From Tsukamurella tyrosinosolvens (GTDB taxonomy: Bacteria; Actinomycetota; Actinomycetes; Mycobacteriales; Mycobacteriaceae), in NCBI RefSeq assembly GCF_900104775.1, contig NZ_FNSA01000003.1, forward strand, positions 2,728,001-2,792,000: a DNA stretch of 64,000 nucleotides, given 5' to 3'. Below are positions 8,110 to 16,076 of this stretch, piece by piece. Under the pieces are notes generated by a model, which searched no databases, was not told the origin of the DNA, and saw only the letters and a program-made list of their open reading frames with translations. Position numbers and translations under genes: made by a program. Each line of letters starts with the position of its first letter. The first letter of the stretch is position 1.

Positions 8110-9866
8110 AGCCGGGTGGGCCTTTCAATCGGTGGTGGGTCCAGCGACTCAATCGGTGGTGGGTCCAGCGACGCAGGTAGCGCGTCGGAGGCAGTGCGTC
8201 GCCGGTGCTGCGGGAGCAGGCGGTCGTAGGCCGTAACGCTGGGCAGCGGTCGCCGGTCGGGTGGCAGGCCGGCGATCACCGCCGCGGGGTCTGCGAGCCG
8301 TCGTTGGGTGAGGCTGACAACTCGTTGCTCGCGTCGTTCGGCATGGCGATCGAGATGACGGCCAGCGTTGGCCCCACCTGTCTGGTCGGCAGCGACCGAG
8401 GCGTGCGCGAGCAGGCGGGCTTCGGCGCGGCGAGCCTCAACGGCGACGACCTCGGCGCTCACCGCCCCGACCCGCAATGCAGCATCGATGCCGGCGATCA
8501 CCGCCGCGGCGGGCAGGCTGCGGTGCAGCAGCAGGACGTCGATCAGCTCGCTGGTGCCGTCGGTGTCGCCGTTGACTCGTCGGGCGGCGGCCCAGAACGC
8601 ATCATGGCTGGCGGTGAACACCCCGGCAGCGCGGGCCTGCGCCAACGCCGTTGATCCCGGCAGGGCACCGGGTTTGAACTTGAGCACCTCGAGGTAGTGG
8701 TCGAGGTCGATCTTCGCGGTGCCGCGGCCGGCGACCCGTGGATGCCGCGCGACCAGGGTCCGGCCGTCGTAGACCAGCAGCTGGGAGGCTTGTAGTGAGA
8801 CGCGGACTCGGCGGCCGATCAGGTGCGCCGGCACCGAATACTTCACCATCCGAACGGTGATCATCGCCGACCGATCGACCCGTGGTGTGAGGATCAGGCC
8901 CGGGTCGAAATCCTCCACCGGCAGCGGCGCGAGCGCTGCTCGGTCGTGCTCGTAGTCCTGGCCGATGGTGCGCAGTCGTCCGTCGATCCGGCGGCCCTCG
9001 TCGCGGTCCTCCCAGGCTTTGATCTGCTCGTTGAGCTCATCGAGGGACTCGACCTGCGGCATTGGGGTCAGCCGGTTGCGGCGGAACCATCCGACCTCGC
9101 CTTCAACGCCGCCCTTCTCGTGCGCCCCGGCGATGCCGGGCTGGCAGTAGAACGGATCGAATCCGTAGTGCGAGTGAAACAACGTCCACCGCGGGTTCTC
9201 CTGTCGCCGCCGGTCTCCGCCCTGCAGGACCGCGACCACCGCCGAGGTGAGATTGTCGTAGCGGATATGCCGGGTCGGGACCCCGCCGAGCTCGCGGAAC
9301 GCCTCGACGTGCCCTTCGAGGAACGCTTCCTGCCCGCCGGTCGGATAGACCCGGTGAATGGCCTTGCCCGAGTGCGAGAGCCGGTAGACGAACATGTGGC
9401 ACTTGGTCTTCACCCCGCCCAGGATCACCCAGACCTCGCCGAAGTCGACCTCCGCCTCCGCGCCCGGGGCGTGGTCCTGGGCGATGAACACCTCCGTCCG
9501 GCGGCCGGCCTCCACCTCGATCTGCGCCCGCCGGACCCGCACGTAGTCCCGCACCGTCGAATACGACAACTCGACCGCATCGTGCTCGATCGCCAGGCGT
9601 TCCCGGATCCGCGTCGCGGTGTGCCGCTGCTTACGCGGAGCATCCAGATCCGACCGCAACATCTCATCAATCGCCGCCTTGAACCGGTCCAACCGCGGCG
9701 ACGACCGCTCCGGCGTCTTCCGCGGCGGCGGCTCCGCCGATGACAACGCCTGCCGCACCGTCCTCCGGTGCACGCCATGCTTGCGAGCCAACGCCCGGAT
9801 ACTCATGCCCTCGACCCGGGCGTCCCGCCGGATCTGCGCGAACAGCTCCACCTTCGATCCCATCAT
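8106..9866 (-). CDS. istA: IS21-family DDE transposase IstA
   Basis: The 586-aa protein has an N-terminal helix-turn-helix (MSIRALARKHGVHRRTVRQAL) and a DDE integrase core. Catalytic residues visible are Asp in AEVDFGEV, Asp in RYDNLTSAV and Glu in HEKGGVEGEVG. A Mu-type beta domain follows around SVPAHLIGRRVRV. It cuts and joins the element ends together with IstB. The C-terminus carries a duplicated SLDPPPIE octapeptide from a 24-bp tandem repeat. Confidence 0.95.
   Translation of the reverse strand: MMGSKVELFAQIRRDARVEGMSIRALARKHGVHRRTVRQALSSAEPPPRKTPERSSPRLDRFKAAIDEMLRSDLDAPRKQRHTATRIRERLAIEHDAVELSYSTVRDYVRVRRAQIEVEAGRRTEVFIAQDHAPGAEAEVDFGEVWVILGGVKTKCHMFVYRLSHSGKAIHRVYPTGGQEAFLEGHVEAFRELGGVPTRHIRYDNLTSAVVAVLQGGDRRRQENPRWTLFHSHYGFDPFYCQPGIAGAHEKGGVEGEVGWFRRNRLTPMPQVESLDELNEQIKAWEDRDEGRRIDGRLRTIGQDYEHDRAALAPLPVEDFDPGLILTPRVDRSAMITVRMVKYSVPAHLIGRRVRVSLQASQLLVYDGRTLVARHPRVAGRGTAKIDLDHYLEVLKFKPGALPGSTALAQARAAGVFTASHDAFWAAARRVNGDTDGTSELIDVLLLHRSLPAAAVIAGIDAALRVGAVSAEVVAVEARRAEARLLAHASVAADQTGGANAGRHLDRHAERREQRVVSLTQRRLADPAAVIAGLPPDRRPLPSVTAYDRLLPQHRRRTASDALPASLDPPPIESLDPPPIERPTRL
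8125..8172. repeat. 24-bp tandem duplication at the istA 3' end
   Basis: Two adjacent identical 24-bp units, each starting TCAATCGGTGGTGGGTCCAG, encode the doubled SLDPPPIE at the IstA C-terminus. It keeps frame and is probably a slippage duplication without catalytic effect. Confidence 0.85.
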
Positions 9867-9984
9867 TGGCCACCACCTGCTTCGGCTCGGAAACGATGTT
9901 CACGAGCAACCATCAGGTGGGGCCAGATCAAACCGTCGCAACACCACCGGCGAGTCGCAAACGGGGCCAGGTCTAGCCGTCGAG

Positions 9985-10012
9985 CCGGGGCCTCTTCAAG
10001 CTGTCATAGCCA
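9985..10012. repeat. IS right terminal inverted repeat
   Basis: The complement starts TGGCTATGACAGCTTGAAGA and ends GGCCCCGG, matching the left end. Together with the flanking CCGCAA copies it fixes the element boundary. Confidence 0.85.
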
Positions 10013-10018
10013 CCGCAA
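10013..10018. repeat. Target-site duplication, right copy
   Basis: CCGCAA immediately follows the right inverted repeat and equals 6942-6947. Confidence 0.85.
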
Positions 10019-10107
10019 GCCCCGGTCTCCAGCGAGTACCTCGGCGAGATGTCGCTCGACGAGTTCTACGAGCGGCTCGCCGAGCACCGGACCCGCGGCC
10101 AGCGCTG

Positions 10108-10323
10108 ATGGCTTCACCTTTCGTCTTCGTCTGGCACGTCGTTCCGAACGACCCGACGGGCGGGATCGAAGACGAGCTGATCGCCTACCCAGCCGACGAC
10201 GTGACGGCGGCACTGAGCCGGACCTGGCTGGCACGCCGCGGAATCCCCTTCTCAGCTCGACCGCTCGGTAGGTTCTCCCGCTCCGAGTACGCAGCCGCGC
10301 GCGCCGAGTTCGAAGGCGGATGA
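10108..10323 (+). CDS. Hypothetical protein, 71 aa
   Basis: ATG 10108 overlaps the stop of the interrupted gene (TGATG) and its own TGA overlaps ATG 10320. The sequence begins MASPFVFVWHVVPNDPTGG and continues with a helical, basic C-terminal half. No family recognised. Confidence 0.65.
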   Translation: MASPFVFVWHVVPNDPTGGIEDELIAYPADDVTAALSRTWLARRGIPFSARPLGRFSRSEYAAARAEFEGG

Positions 10324-10479
10324 CGCCGGCCGCGACGCGGCGCGCCGCAGGTCGGCATCTGCGGGCCCAGATGCGATCCTCCCGTCGAGGCGGTCGACTT
10401 CGCCCAGCCGATCAGCATGGCCGCCGACAAGCAGGGGCAGAAGCCCGACTTGGTCAGGCCCCACGAGAGGAAACCATGA
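10320..10479 (+). pseudogene. Small gene apparently frameshifted by one base
   Basis: ATG 10320 overlaps the previous stop, as expected for this chain, but its frame soon reads poorly. A second frame with good codon use encodes DPPVEAVDFAQPISMAADKQ and ends with a TGA that overlaps ATG 10476. Length 160 nt is one base off a whole number of codons. A one-base insertion or an assembly error is likely. Confidence 0.45.
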
Positions 10480-10694
10480 GCGAGACCATCACCACGCGCA
10501 TCACCGACGTCCGCAGGGCCAACTCCAGCCGCAGCCCACACAGCCCCGTCTTCGAGGTGGAGACCGCCGCAGGCACTTTCACGACGAAGGCCAACTCGCA
10601 GATCGGGTTCTCGATCGAGAACTCCGAGAACCGTCAGGGCGACGTCGTCCTGACCCTCGAGCGCGGCAGCATCGTCGCCTGTCGGGCCGCGTAG
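10476..10694 (+). CDS. Hypothetical small beta-rich protein, 72 aa
   Basis: ATG 10476 follows GAGAGGA and overlaps the stop of the broken gene before it. The alternating hydrophobic pattern (FEVETAAGTFTTKANSQIGF) suggests a small beta-sandwich or barrel. No family recognised. Confidence 0.65.
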   Translation: MSETITTRITDVRRANSSRSPHSPVFEVETAAGTFTTKANSQIGFSIENSENRQGDVVLTLERGSIVACRAA

Positions 10695-10735
10695 CCCGAC
10701 TTCCCGTCCGATACAACCCACTCCGAGGAGGCCAC

Positions 10736-10978
10736 GTGAGCGACCCTCTGTACATCGGCGCAGGCACCCCCGACATCGAAGGCGTCGACGAGCACGGCCC
10801 CTTCCTGCAGCAGCACATCTCTCCCTCACATGTCGCGCACTGCAGCTCCTGCGGGAGGCAGACACGCGTGGTCGTCATCCGCTCCCCGGAAACGGACGAG
10901 GAAGCCTGGTTCGGGCTGTGCTGCGATGCTCGAGGAGATGCTCTCCCCGAAGACGAGCGCTTCCCCTTCGGCCGCTGA
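10736..10978 (+). CDS. Small cysteine-containing protein, 80 aa
   Basis: GTG 10736 has a GAGGAGG ribosome site. A CSSCGR pair near residue 38 and a CCD pair near residue 64 could form a zinc ribbon. No family recognised; one of many small zinc-type proteins in the window. Confidence 0.65.
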   Translation: MSDPLYIGAGTPDIEGVDEHGPFLQQHISPSHVAHCSSCGRQTRVVVIRSPETDEEAWFGLCCDARGDALPEDERFPFGR

Positions 10979-11043
10979 GGGAGCACTTCTTCCGCACGCG
11001 CCGCGCTCCATCGTCAGGCCGGTATCCAGCTAGCTTGCCCGCC

Positions 11044-11712
11044 ATGACGACCAACCAGAAGCTCCGATCGTTCCTCGCCGCCGGCACCGTCGCGGCGGCC
11101 CTGCTCACTCCGACGGCCACGGCGACCGCGGCGCCGGTTCCGACGGACCGCCCGTACGCGGTCCTCGACGTCGCGGCGCTCCCGCTGTCGGCCTCCGCCA
11201 AGTGGGCTCCCGTCATGGGCCACGACACCGTGGATGGCACCCTGCGCGGCATCACGCGCTGCTCGGTCGGCGGCAATCCCGCCGCGGCGGACCTCGACGC
11301 CCGAGCGAAGGCCAACTCCCCCACCTTCACGGCGTGGCTGCGGCCCGGTGGCGATTCCGGGGGCTGGTCGGGATCGGTCTCGGCGGCGGGATACGACGGG
11401 ATCAACGCCTCGAGCTACGCTCTCGCGGCCTACAAGCGGTACCTCGACGCGTGCAAGACGACGCCGGAGCGCGCCGCCGAGGTCCACAACGGCGCGGTCG
11501 GTACTTCGGTGCTCGACCCGACCGAGGCACACGCTCTCATCGAGACCGGCGACGCCTGGCTCGAGGTCTTCGCGGTGGCGACCAACGACGCGATCGTCGA
11601 GACGGTCTTCACCCACCCGAAGGGCGGGCCTGTCGCGTTCGGCTACAACCCCGCGTCGGTCTTCGGCGCCCTCAAGCTCGCCGACATCGACGCGCTGGCC
11701 CGCAAGCTCTGA
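11044..11712 (+). CDS. Secreted protein, 222 aa
   Basis: ATG 11044 follows a TAGCTT -10 box by 7 nt with no Shine-Dalgarno, so the transcript is probably leaderless. Residues 1-31 form a Sec signal ending in TATATAAP. The mature part has two cysteines, in TRCSVGG and DACKTT, that could form a disulfide. It resembles the small secreted proteins common in mycolate actinobacteria, such as PknH-like sensor ectodomains, but identity is not certain. A terminator follows. Confidence 0.7.
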   Translation: MTTNQKLRSFLAAGTVAAALLTPTATATAAPVPTDRPYAVLDVAALPLSASAKWAPVMGHDTVDGTLRGITRCSVGGNPAAADLDARAKANSPTFTAWLRPGGDSGGWSGSVSAAGYDGINASSYALAAYKRYLDACKTTPERAAEVHNGAVGTSVLDPTEAHALIETGDAWLEVFAVATNDAIVETVFTHPKGGPVAFGYNPASVFGALKLADIDALARKL

Positions 11713-11727
11713 CCGAAGCCGACAACC

Positions 11728-11766
11728 ACGACGCCCCAGCTCGCATCTGCGCAGTTGGGGCGTCGT
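11728..11766 (+). terminator. Hairpin terminator after the secreted-protein gene
   Basis: ACGACGCCCCAGCT pairs with AGTTGGGGCGTCGT (one mismatch) around an 11-nt loop, 16 nt after the stop codon. Confidence 0.75.
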
Positions 11767-11797
11767 CCTCTACGCAGAACTCGAACGGACCACCTGC

Positions 11798-11980
11798 ATG
11801 CTTGGATCGCACTTCTCCCTCGGCGCCACACCGACCTGCATGGAGGTCTGCTGGTCATGCAAGACGGCACTCGGCGACGAGTGGGAGACCGAGGTGCGCC
11901 TCACCTCCGAGAACCGATGCCACCGGTGCGGTATGCCGCCGGCGGCGGTGCGCATACGCAAACGCGCCGTCGACGGCTGA
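11798..11980 (+). CDS. Zinc-ribbon protein, 60 aa
   Basis: ATG 11798. Two CxxC knuckles, CWSCKTAL and CHRCGMPP, about 27 residues apart form a classic zinc ribbon, with a basic C-terminal tail (VRIRKRAVDG). It could bind nucleic acid. The gene stands alone after a terminator. Confidence 0.65.
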   Translation: MLGSHFSLGATPTCMEVCWSCKTALGDEWETEVRLTSENRCHRCGMPPAAVRIRKRAVDG

Positions 11981-12076
11981 TCCAGCAGCGGGCTGACACT
12001 CTCTGCCCATGACACCAACCGACTCGCGAGCGCGATGCGCCGGCCTCACACGTCGCGATCCGGCCGAGGGCATCTC

Positions 12077-12319
12077 GTGACCTCCCCGCACGCGTGGTCG
12101 ACAGCAGCCACGGCCGACGTCGTCCGCGCACTCGAGAGCGCTCCCGCGCTCGCCGGCGCGCTCGCAGACGCCGGCGCCTTCTTCCGCTCCGGCGCGGTCG
12201 GCGACGCAGTGACGATCCTCGAGCAGCTCGTACGCTCCCGAGCCGACGAGTGCTGGCTGGATGCGCTCGACTTCGACGCCGTCAGCTGGCGCGAGATCCT
12301 GGAGGTCACCGCGACATGA
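12077..12319 (+). CDS. Hypothetical helical protein, 80 aa
   Basis: GTG 12077 is chosen over an upstream start because the extra residues are low-complexity Arg. The alanine-rich helices end in an acidic SWREILEVTAT tail resembling the end of the 6542-6808 product (VDWTDIV), so they may be related. The stop overlaps ATG 12316. Confidence 0.6.
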   Translation: MTSPHAWSTAATADVVRALESAPALAGALADAGAFFRSGAVGDAVTILEQLVRSRADECWLDALDFDAVSWREILEVTAT

Positions 12320-12501
12320 GCGTTGTCACCGCGACCGTCTACAGCGGCACCGAGCTCTTCGACACCGTCAGCGGCACGGCCCAGGAGATCAAGAACTACC
12401 TGGGGCTCTACCCGGGCGCTCAGGCGGTTCCCTCGCCCGGAGACCAGCGCATGTACAAGGTCGACGACATCGTGATCTACGTCAGCGGACTCGCTGCCTG
12501 A
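12316..12501 (+). CDS. Hypothetical protein, 61 aa
   Basis: ATG 12316 overlaps the previous stop (ATGA). The sequence begins with a beta strand (SVVTATVYSGTELFDTVSG), followed by a helix (AQEIKNYLGLYPG) and a final strand. No family recognised. Confidence 0.6.
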   Translation: MSVVTATVYSGTELFDTVSGTAQEIKNYLGLYPGAQAVPSPGDQRMYKVDDIVIYVSGLAA

Positions 12502-12519
12502 CCATCCCGCCGGCCGCGG

Positions 12520-12924
12520 TCACGCGCACGACGCGGCCGGACACTCGGCAGCGCGAATCACCCTGGCAGGGACCAACGACTGCGCGGCATCGCCGGTGAA
12601 CACGAACGGGTGCGTCCCGGACTCCAGCAGGATCTGAGGTTCCGGTTGGAAGCATGGCCTCCGGTACGGCTCCGCCACGCGCCACAGTAGACAGCCCGGG
12701 CGCGCCGCCGATCGGACGATCACGTCGCCGGCACGAAAATCGTGGGCATCCACGACGTCGCAGGCGATCTGCTCGAGCTGTTCTACCAGACCCGCCGCGT
12801 CCGTCGATAGGGCCCAGGCGATCAGCCTCGGCGGCGTCCGCTGCCGCACCGCGTCGACCAGAGCACTGCGGGACTCGCGGGCGGATCGCGCCGCGCGCAG
12901 CGCGGCCGTAGCGGGGTACAGCAT
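12520..12924 (-). CDS. Hypothetical protein, 134 aa
   Basis: ATG 12924 follows TACCTT by 7 nt on the minus strand, a leaderless arrangement. The product has an Ala/Arg-rich helical N-terminus and a beta-rich C-terminal half. One copy of the 21-bp repeat (12987-13007) lies 62 bp upstream and points toward this gene. No family recognised. Confidence 0.6.
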   Translation of the reverse strand: MLYPATAALRAARSARESRSALVDAVRQRTPPRLIAWALSTDAAGLVEQLEQIACDVVDAHDFRAGDVIVRSAARPGCLLWRVAEPYRRPCFQPEPQILLESGTHPFVFTGDAAQSLVPARVIRAAECPAASCA

Positions 12925-12986
12925 CTCCGGAAAGGTACTCGGCCAGAGCCGGACTCGCCACCTGCGTGACTGCGCCACCTGATCAA

Positions 12987-13007
12987 GGACGCGACACCTG
13001 CAGGTCA
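12987..13007 (-). repeat. 21-bp repeat, copy 1
   Basis: Minus strand reads TGACCTGCAG then GTGTCGCGTCC. It lies between divergent genes 12520-12924 and 13138-13482. Eight copies with the invariant 11-bp core occur in the window. Confidence 0.75.
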
Positions 13008-13137
13008 CATGAGGTGCCAACTTCGCCTCCCTGTCTCCCGAAGAGGAGAGATGCGGCACGCGCGCCGCTTGCGTCGAGACGGCCGGCGGTCAGGCACACT
13101 GCGCGAGATCCGCACACCTTCCCGAACGGAGACCTCG

Positions 13138-13482
13138 ATGAGCCTGTACCACTGCACGATCGCGCTCGACGGCGACAACAGGCAGGTCATCGTGCACTGG
13201 GACGACAACGATGCCAACACGCACATCGTCGCACCGATCACGATCGCCGCGTCCGAGCTCGACGAGGCGAAGCTGGTTCATCTGGTGGCCTCGATGGGGT
13301 TCCGCATGGTCTCGACGGGGTCGGACAACGTCGGCCGCGGGTGGGCGATCGTGGCACGGACGAACTCGAATCACCCGTTCTACGATCCGATCGCCCGCGA
13401 GTGGCGCGCGTTCCTCAGCGACGACCAGAAGGCCGCCATCCGCACGCAGTACCCAGACGCCACCGTGCCCGGCGTCCACTAG
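13138..13482 (+). CDS. Hypothetical protein, 114 aa
   Basis: ATG 13138 follows CGGAG. The protein reads as a mixed alpha/beta fold: YHCTIALDGDNRQVIVHWDD, then helices. No family recognised. Followed 15 nt later by the STAS-like gene. Confidence 0.65.
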   Translation: MSLYHCTIALDGDNRQVIVHWDDNDANTHIVAPITIAASELDEAKLVHLVASMGFRMVSTGSDNVGRGWAIVARTNSNHPFYDPIAREWRAFLSDDQKAAIRTQYPDATVPGVH

Positions 13483-13497
13483 CTCTCAGGAACGGTC

Positions 13498-13803
13498 ATG
13501 ACGCGCGCGACTCACCCCTTCACTCTCACCCTCCCGGCGCTCGCCGGGTCCCGCCACCGCGTCCAGCGAATGCTCGACGACGTCCCAGCGGACCTGTCCG
13601 GCACGGCGGTTCGCCTCGACTGCTCCGGCCTGATCGCGGCGACACGCTCGTTCACCGACGAGCTCGTCGTCGAACTCCTGGTACGCCGGAACGCTGAATC
13701 CGTGCGCATCGGAGCGCTCGCGAATGCGGAGTTCCGTGAGTTCGCCGCCGAGGCGGGCGCAGCGCACGACCGTCAGGAGCGTGTCGTCCTCGACGCCCGC
13801 TGA
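13498..13803 (+). CDS. STAS-like protein (DUF4325 type), 101 aa
   Basis: ATG 13498 follows AGGAA. The pattern VRLDCSGLIAATRSFTDELV followed by a helix and VRIGAL matches the STAS-like DUF4325 fold, in which a strand ends in an Asp-x-Ser motif and 'SF.DEL' starts a helix. Such proteins are thought to act as anti-sigma-antagonist-like switches, often next to ATP-binding proteins, but no partner is visible here. Confidence 0.6.
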   Translation: MTRATHPFTLTLPALAGSRHRVQRMLDDVPADLSGTAVRLDCSGLIAATRSFTDELVVELLVRRNAESVRIGALANAEFREFAAEAGAAHDRQERVVLDAR

Positions 13804-13814
13804 CCGAGCGCCGA

Positions 13815-13835
13815 GGACGCGACACCCACAGGTCA
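13815..13835 (-). repeat. 21-bp repeat, copy 2
   Basis: Minus strand reads TGACCTGTGG then GTGTCGCGTCC. It fills the gap between convergent genes; its first TGA is the stop codon of the leftward gene 13833-14219. Confidence 0.75.
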
Positions 13836-14219
13836 GATGCCCGGGGAATCCCAGTGCGGGACCGCGAGTCCTACGGCCAGCAGCGCCTCACGATCGACGG
13901 CGCGATGCCCGCCGCGCTCGTTGCTGATCGCGAAGGCGTCCTCGCCGAGGTGCTCGGGCCAGTACTCGATGATCGTGGTGTCGAAGCCGAACTCCCCGTG
14001 CACGGCCTTGGCGACCGACTCGGAGTTGTTGATCAGGCTCGTGTTGGCGTCGACCTGGGTGATGACCGCGTAGCGGGACCCGTTCGAGATCTCCCAGACC
14101 TCGGCGGGGTACCGGTGGGTCCCCACCGGCCCCTCCACCGTCAGGTCGCCCTGGTGAACGAGAACGGGTTTGGGGATGTTCGGGCCGGCCGTGGCAATGC
14201 TGATGATGGTGTCGGACAT
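13833..14219 (-). CDS. Hypothetical protein, 128 aa
   Basis: ATG 14219 follows GAAGGAG. A Thr/Ile-rich N-terminal strand and an acidic middle (EYWPEHLGEDAFAISNERGG) suggest a soluble alpha/beta protein. It is the last gene of the leftward chain and is separated from it by repeat copy 3, so it may have its own promoter. No family recognised. Confidence 0.65.
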   Translation of the reverse strand: MSDTIISIATAGPNIPKPVLVHQGDLTVEGPVGTHRYPAEVWEISNGSRYAVITQVDANTSLINNSESVAKAVHGEFGFDTTIIEYWPEHLGEDAFAISNERGGHRAVDREALLAVGLAVPHWDSPGI

Positions 14220-14311
14220 GGGTGGAGCTCCTTCGAGTCGGGTTGGTCGTTCCGACTATCAGTCTGCCGCAGAATCGGCCACCTTTTCTCGACGACTTTT
14301 CGGACCGTCAG

Positions 14312-14332
14312 GGACGCGACACGCGCAGGTCA
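14312..14332 (-). repeat. 21-bp repeat, copy 3
   Basis: Minus strand reads TGACCTGCGC then GTGTCGCGTCC, between two leftward genes (14375-14581 and 13833-14219), pointing downstream. Confidence 0.75.
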
Positions 14333-14374
14333 ACAGCACTGCTGGTGCGTCAGAACGCCTGCGGCGAGAGCACC

Positions 14375-14581
14375 CTACTCGGTCGAGCGCCAGCGGATGA
14401 GCGCCGCGAGTGCCGCCGTCTCGGCGCCCTTCTCGCTGCTGCGGTACCCGGACTCGACCACCGTCCCCGTGTTCTCTCCGAGCGAGCCGGCCGGGCCGTT
14501 CTCCAGCACTTGCCAGAACCACTGCCCGGGTTGCTCGAACGACGGCAGGATCGCCGCGCTGTACTTCTCCGTCGGCGTCAC
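14375..14581 (-). CDS. Hypothetical protein, 68 aa
   Basis: GTG 14581 overlaps the upstream TGA (GTGA). The Trp-rich centre GQWFWQVLENGPAG and helical end resemble many small phage proteins. No family recognised. Confidence 0.6.
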   Translation of the reverse strand: MTPTEKYSAAILPSFEQPGQWFWQVLENGPAGSLGENTGTVVESGYRSSEKGAETAALAALIRWRSTE

Positions 14582-14757
14582 GGCTGCCCCTTTCCGGGCT
14601 GCTCCGGCGCCGCCTCAAGCTCCTCTTCGACCAGCTCGATCGCGTCAAGGAGTGCCCTGCGCTCGCCGGGAAGCATGTCGCCCACGAGACGTTGCACCTC
14701 CTCGCGGTCGGATTCCAGGGCCGCGATGATGAGCGACTCTTCGACGTACTTGCTCAT
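14578..14757 (-). CDS. Acidic helical protein, 59 aa
   Basis: ATG 14757 follows GGAGG. The product is an all-helical acidic peptide (DREEVQRLVGDMLPGERRAL, then a Glu-rich helix), probably a helical hairpin. No family recognised. Confidence 0.6.
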   Translation of the reverse strand: MSKYVEESLIIAALESDREEVQRLVGDMLPGERRALLDAIELVEEELEAAPEQPGKGQP

Positions 14758-14788
14758 TGGTCGGGGTCCTCCCTCTTGATGGTTCGGC

Positions 14789-14968
14789 TCAGTCCACAGG
14801 GTGGTCGTAGGACTGCCTCTTGGGGCACTTCTCGCGGCGAGCACGCAGTGCGGCGATGAAGCGCCCAGCGCGGTAGCGCTGGGCGAAGCCGATCGTCGGA
14901 TCCTCGTCCAGCCGTCGTGCGAGCACATCGAGCACGTCCGGGAGCCGGCACTCGTTCAGCCCGGGCAT
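14789..14968 (-). CDS. Helical basic protein, 59 aa
   Basis: ATG 14968 shares one base with the upstream stop (TGATG). The Arg/Leu-rich helices (VLDVLARRLDEDPTIGFAQR) could form a small helix bundle. No family recognised. Confidence 0.55.
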   Translation of the reverse strand: MPGLNECRLPDVLDVLARRLDEDPTIGFAQRYRAGRFIAALRARREKCPKRQSYDHPVD

Positions 14969-15135
14969 CAGCTCGCCACCTTCCACCGGTCCGGGTGTTC
15001 ACGATTGAGCTTCCGCAGCCTGGAGAGGGGCAGGTCTGTGGTGCCGGCTCCGATCGCTGCCTGGCACATGAACTCCCCTTGCCAGCAAGTCGCGGTCAGG
15101 CAGGCATCACACACGGTGACTGTGCGCTCAGGCAT
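14968..15135 (-). CDS. Small cysteine-rich protein, 55 aa
   Basis: ATG 15135 lies just inside the end of the upstream gene. Cysteines in VCDACLTATCWQ and FMCQ could bind zinc, followed by a basic helix (LSRLRKLNREHPDRW). No family recognised. Confidence 0.6.
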   Translation of the reverse strand: MPERTVTVCDACLTATCWQGEFMCQAAIGAGTTDLPLSRLRKLNREHPDRWKVAS

Positions 15136-15853
15136 CGCGGTCCCCCTCACACAGCAGGACTTCGTCCGGCACGTAGAGGACGCGGGCCTCGCGCGGGTCG
15201 CCGTATAGCACGTCGTCGGACTGGAACGTGTCGTCGGTGCCGATGCGCCACCACGCACCATCCTGATCGTCGTCGGCGCGGATCCAGAGTGTGACGGCCG
15301 GGACGAGCCGCGGGTCGCGAGTCAGCACCACGGTGTCCTTGGGGAGTGCGTCGAGACCGGCTGGCGACAACTCGGTTCCCGCGCGCTCCGCGGCGGCACT
15401 CAGCTTCTTCATCACGTCGGCATCCAGGAGGAGGCTGTCATCCATCCCCAGCACCGCGGCAGCGTCTTGAAGAGCGATCTCGAGCATCTCCGCCGTCTGT
15501 GCGTGCTTTTCGCGCACCTCTGCGAGGGCCCGGTACAGGCGAGCGTTGTCGGCGTCGACCCCGATAGCCGGCGAGTGATCGTCGATTGCCGCTTGCACGG
15601 ATCGAACGACGTGCTTCCATCCGCAGCTGACCGGGTCGTCATCGTGGTGGGTGTCGCACCGCGGGTGGGCGGCGAGCGCGCGGCGAACTCGGCGGAGGGC
15701 GATGCGGTCCTCGTCATCGCGCGAGGCGCTCGCCGACTCAACGGCGACAGCCAGGTCACTCAGCATCGCCCGCACCGGCAAGGGCAGCTCGCTGGATGCG
15801 GCCATGGACCGCGCATCCCCCGCAAGCTTGGCGGTGCACTCTGGATCGATCAC
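15128..15853 (-). CDS. Hypothetical protein, 241 aa, coiled-coil centre
   Basis: GTG 15853 overlaps the upstream stop. The N-terminal half is helical (ALRRVRRALAAHPRC), a heptad-like stretch lies around LYRALAEVREKHAQTAEML, and the C-terminal 70 residues are beta-rich with many Trp/Asp residues (LWIRADDDQDGAWWRIG). No family recognised. It is one of the larger proteins of this chain. Confidence 0.65.
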   Translation of the reverse strand: MIDPECTAKLAGDARSMAASSELPLPVRAMLSDLAVAVESASASRDDEDRIALRRVRRALAAHPRCDTHHDDDPVSCGWKHVVRSVQAAIDDHSPAIGVDADNARLYRALAEVREKHAQTAEMLEIALQDAAAVLGMDDSLLLDADVMKKLSAAAERAGTELSPAGLDALPKDTVVLTRDPRLVPAVTLWIRADDDQDGAWWRIGTDDTFQSDDVLYGDPREARVLYVPDEVLLCEGDRDA

Positions 15854-16041
15854 GCCGCGTCCTCGACGAGCGCAAGATCCGCGGGATCCTCGAAATGGGT
15901 GCCGAGACCGTCCCAGGCTACGAGGATCTGACCTTCTCGGTTCGGTGTCCCGTTCACGACCGTGCCCGGCGGGTTCGGCGAGCTCGAGGCAACATCGAAT
16001 CGGACACGGGTGTCGGTGGGGAACTTGTGATGGTCGGGCAC
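15850..16041 (-). CDS. Small KOW/Tudor-like protein, 63 aa
   Basis: GTG 16041 has an excellent GAGGAGG site. The sequence TRVRFDVASSS...PGTVVNG...QILVAWDGLGTHFEDP has the 'G.V...V.WD' pattern of small beta-barrels. The barrel assignment is by pattern only. Confidence 0.6.
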   Translation of the reverse strand: MPDHHKFPTDTRVRFDVASSSPNPPGTVVNGTPNREGQILVAWDGLGTHFEDPADLALVEDAA

Positions 16042-16076
16042 GGGGCCTCCTCGAAGATGGTCGGGTCTAGGCGCGG

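Larger units (their letters stand above)
6948..10012 (-). mobile_element. Complete IS21-family insertion sequence, 3,065 bp
   Basis: The element carries istA and istB in the usual overlapping order, leftward. It is bounded by 28-bp terminal inverted repeats (22 of 28 matched, both starting TGGCTATG) and by an exact 6-bp direct repeat. Inner subterminal repeats resembling GATCTGGCCCCACCTGA recur near both ends, as expected for transposase-binding sites of this family. All parts look intact, so it may be active. Confidence 0.9.
6936..10108 (+). pseudogene. 33-aa gene split by the IS21-family element
   Basis: ATG 6936 gives MSPQ and then meets the insertion sequence. Removing the element and one copy of the 6-bp target duplication joins 6936-6947 to 10019-10108 in frame. 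This yields a 33-residue protein ending SLDEFYERLAEHRTRGQR, whose TGA overlaps ATG 10108. The intact gene was therefore another small overlapping member of this chain. Confidence 0.8.

Noticed and set aside
8823-9743. 306-codon plus-strand frame antisense to istA
   Set aside because: It mirrors the transposase exactly and is rich in Arg, Pro and Leu; istA motifs prove the other strand.
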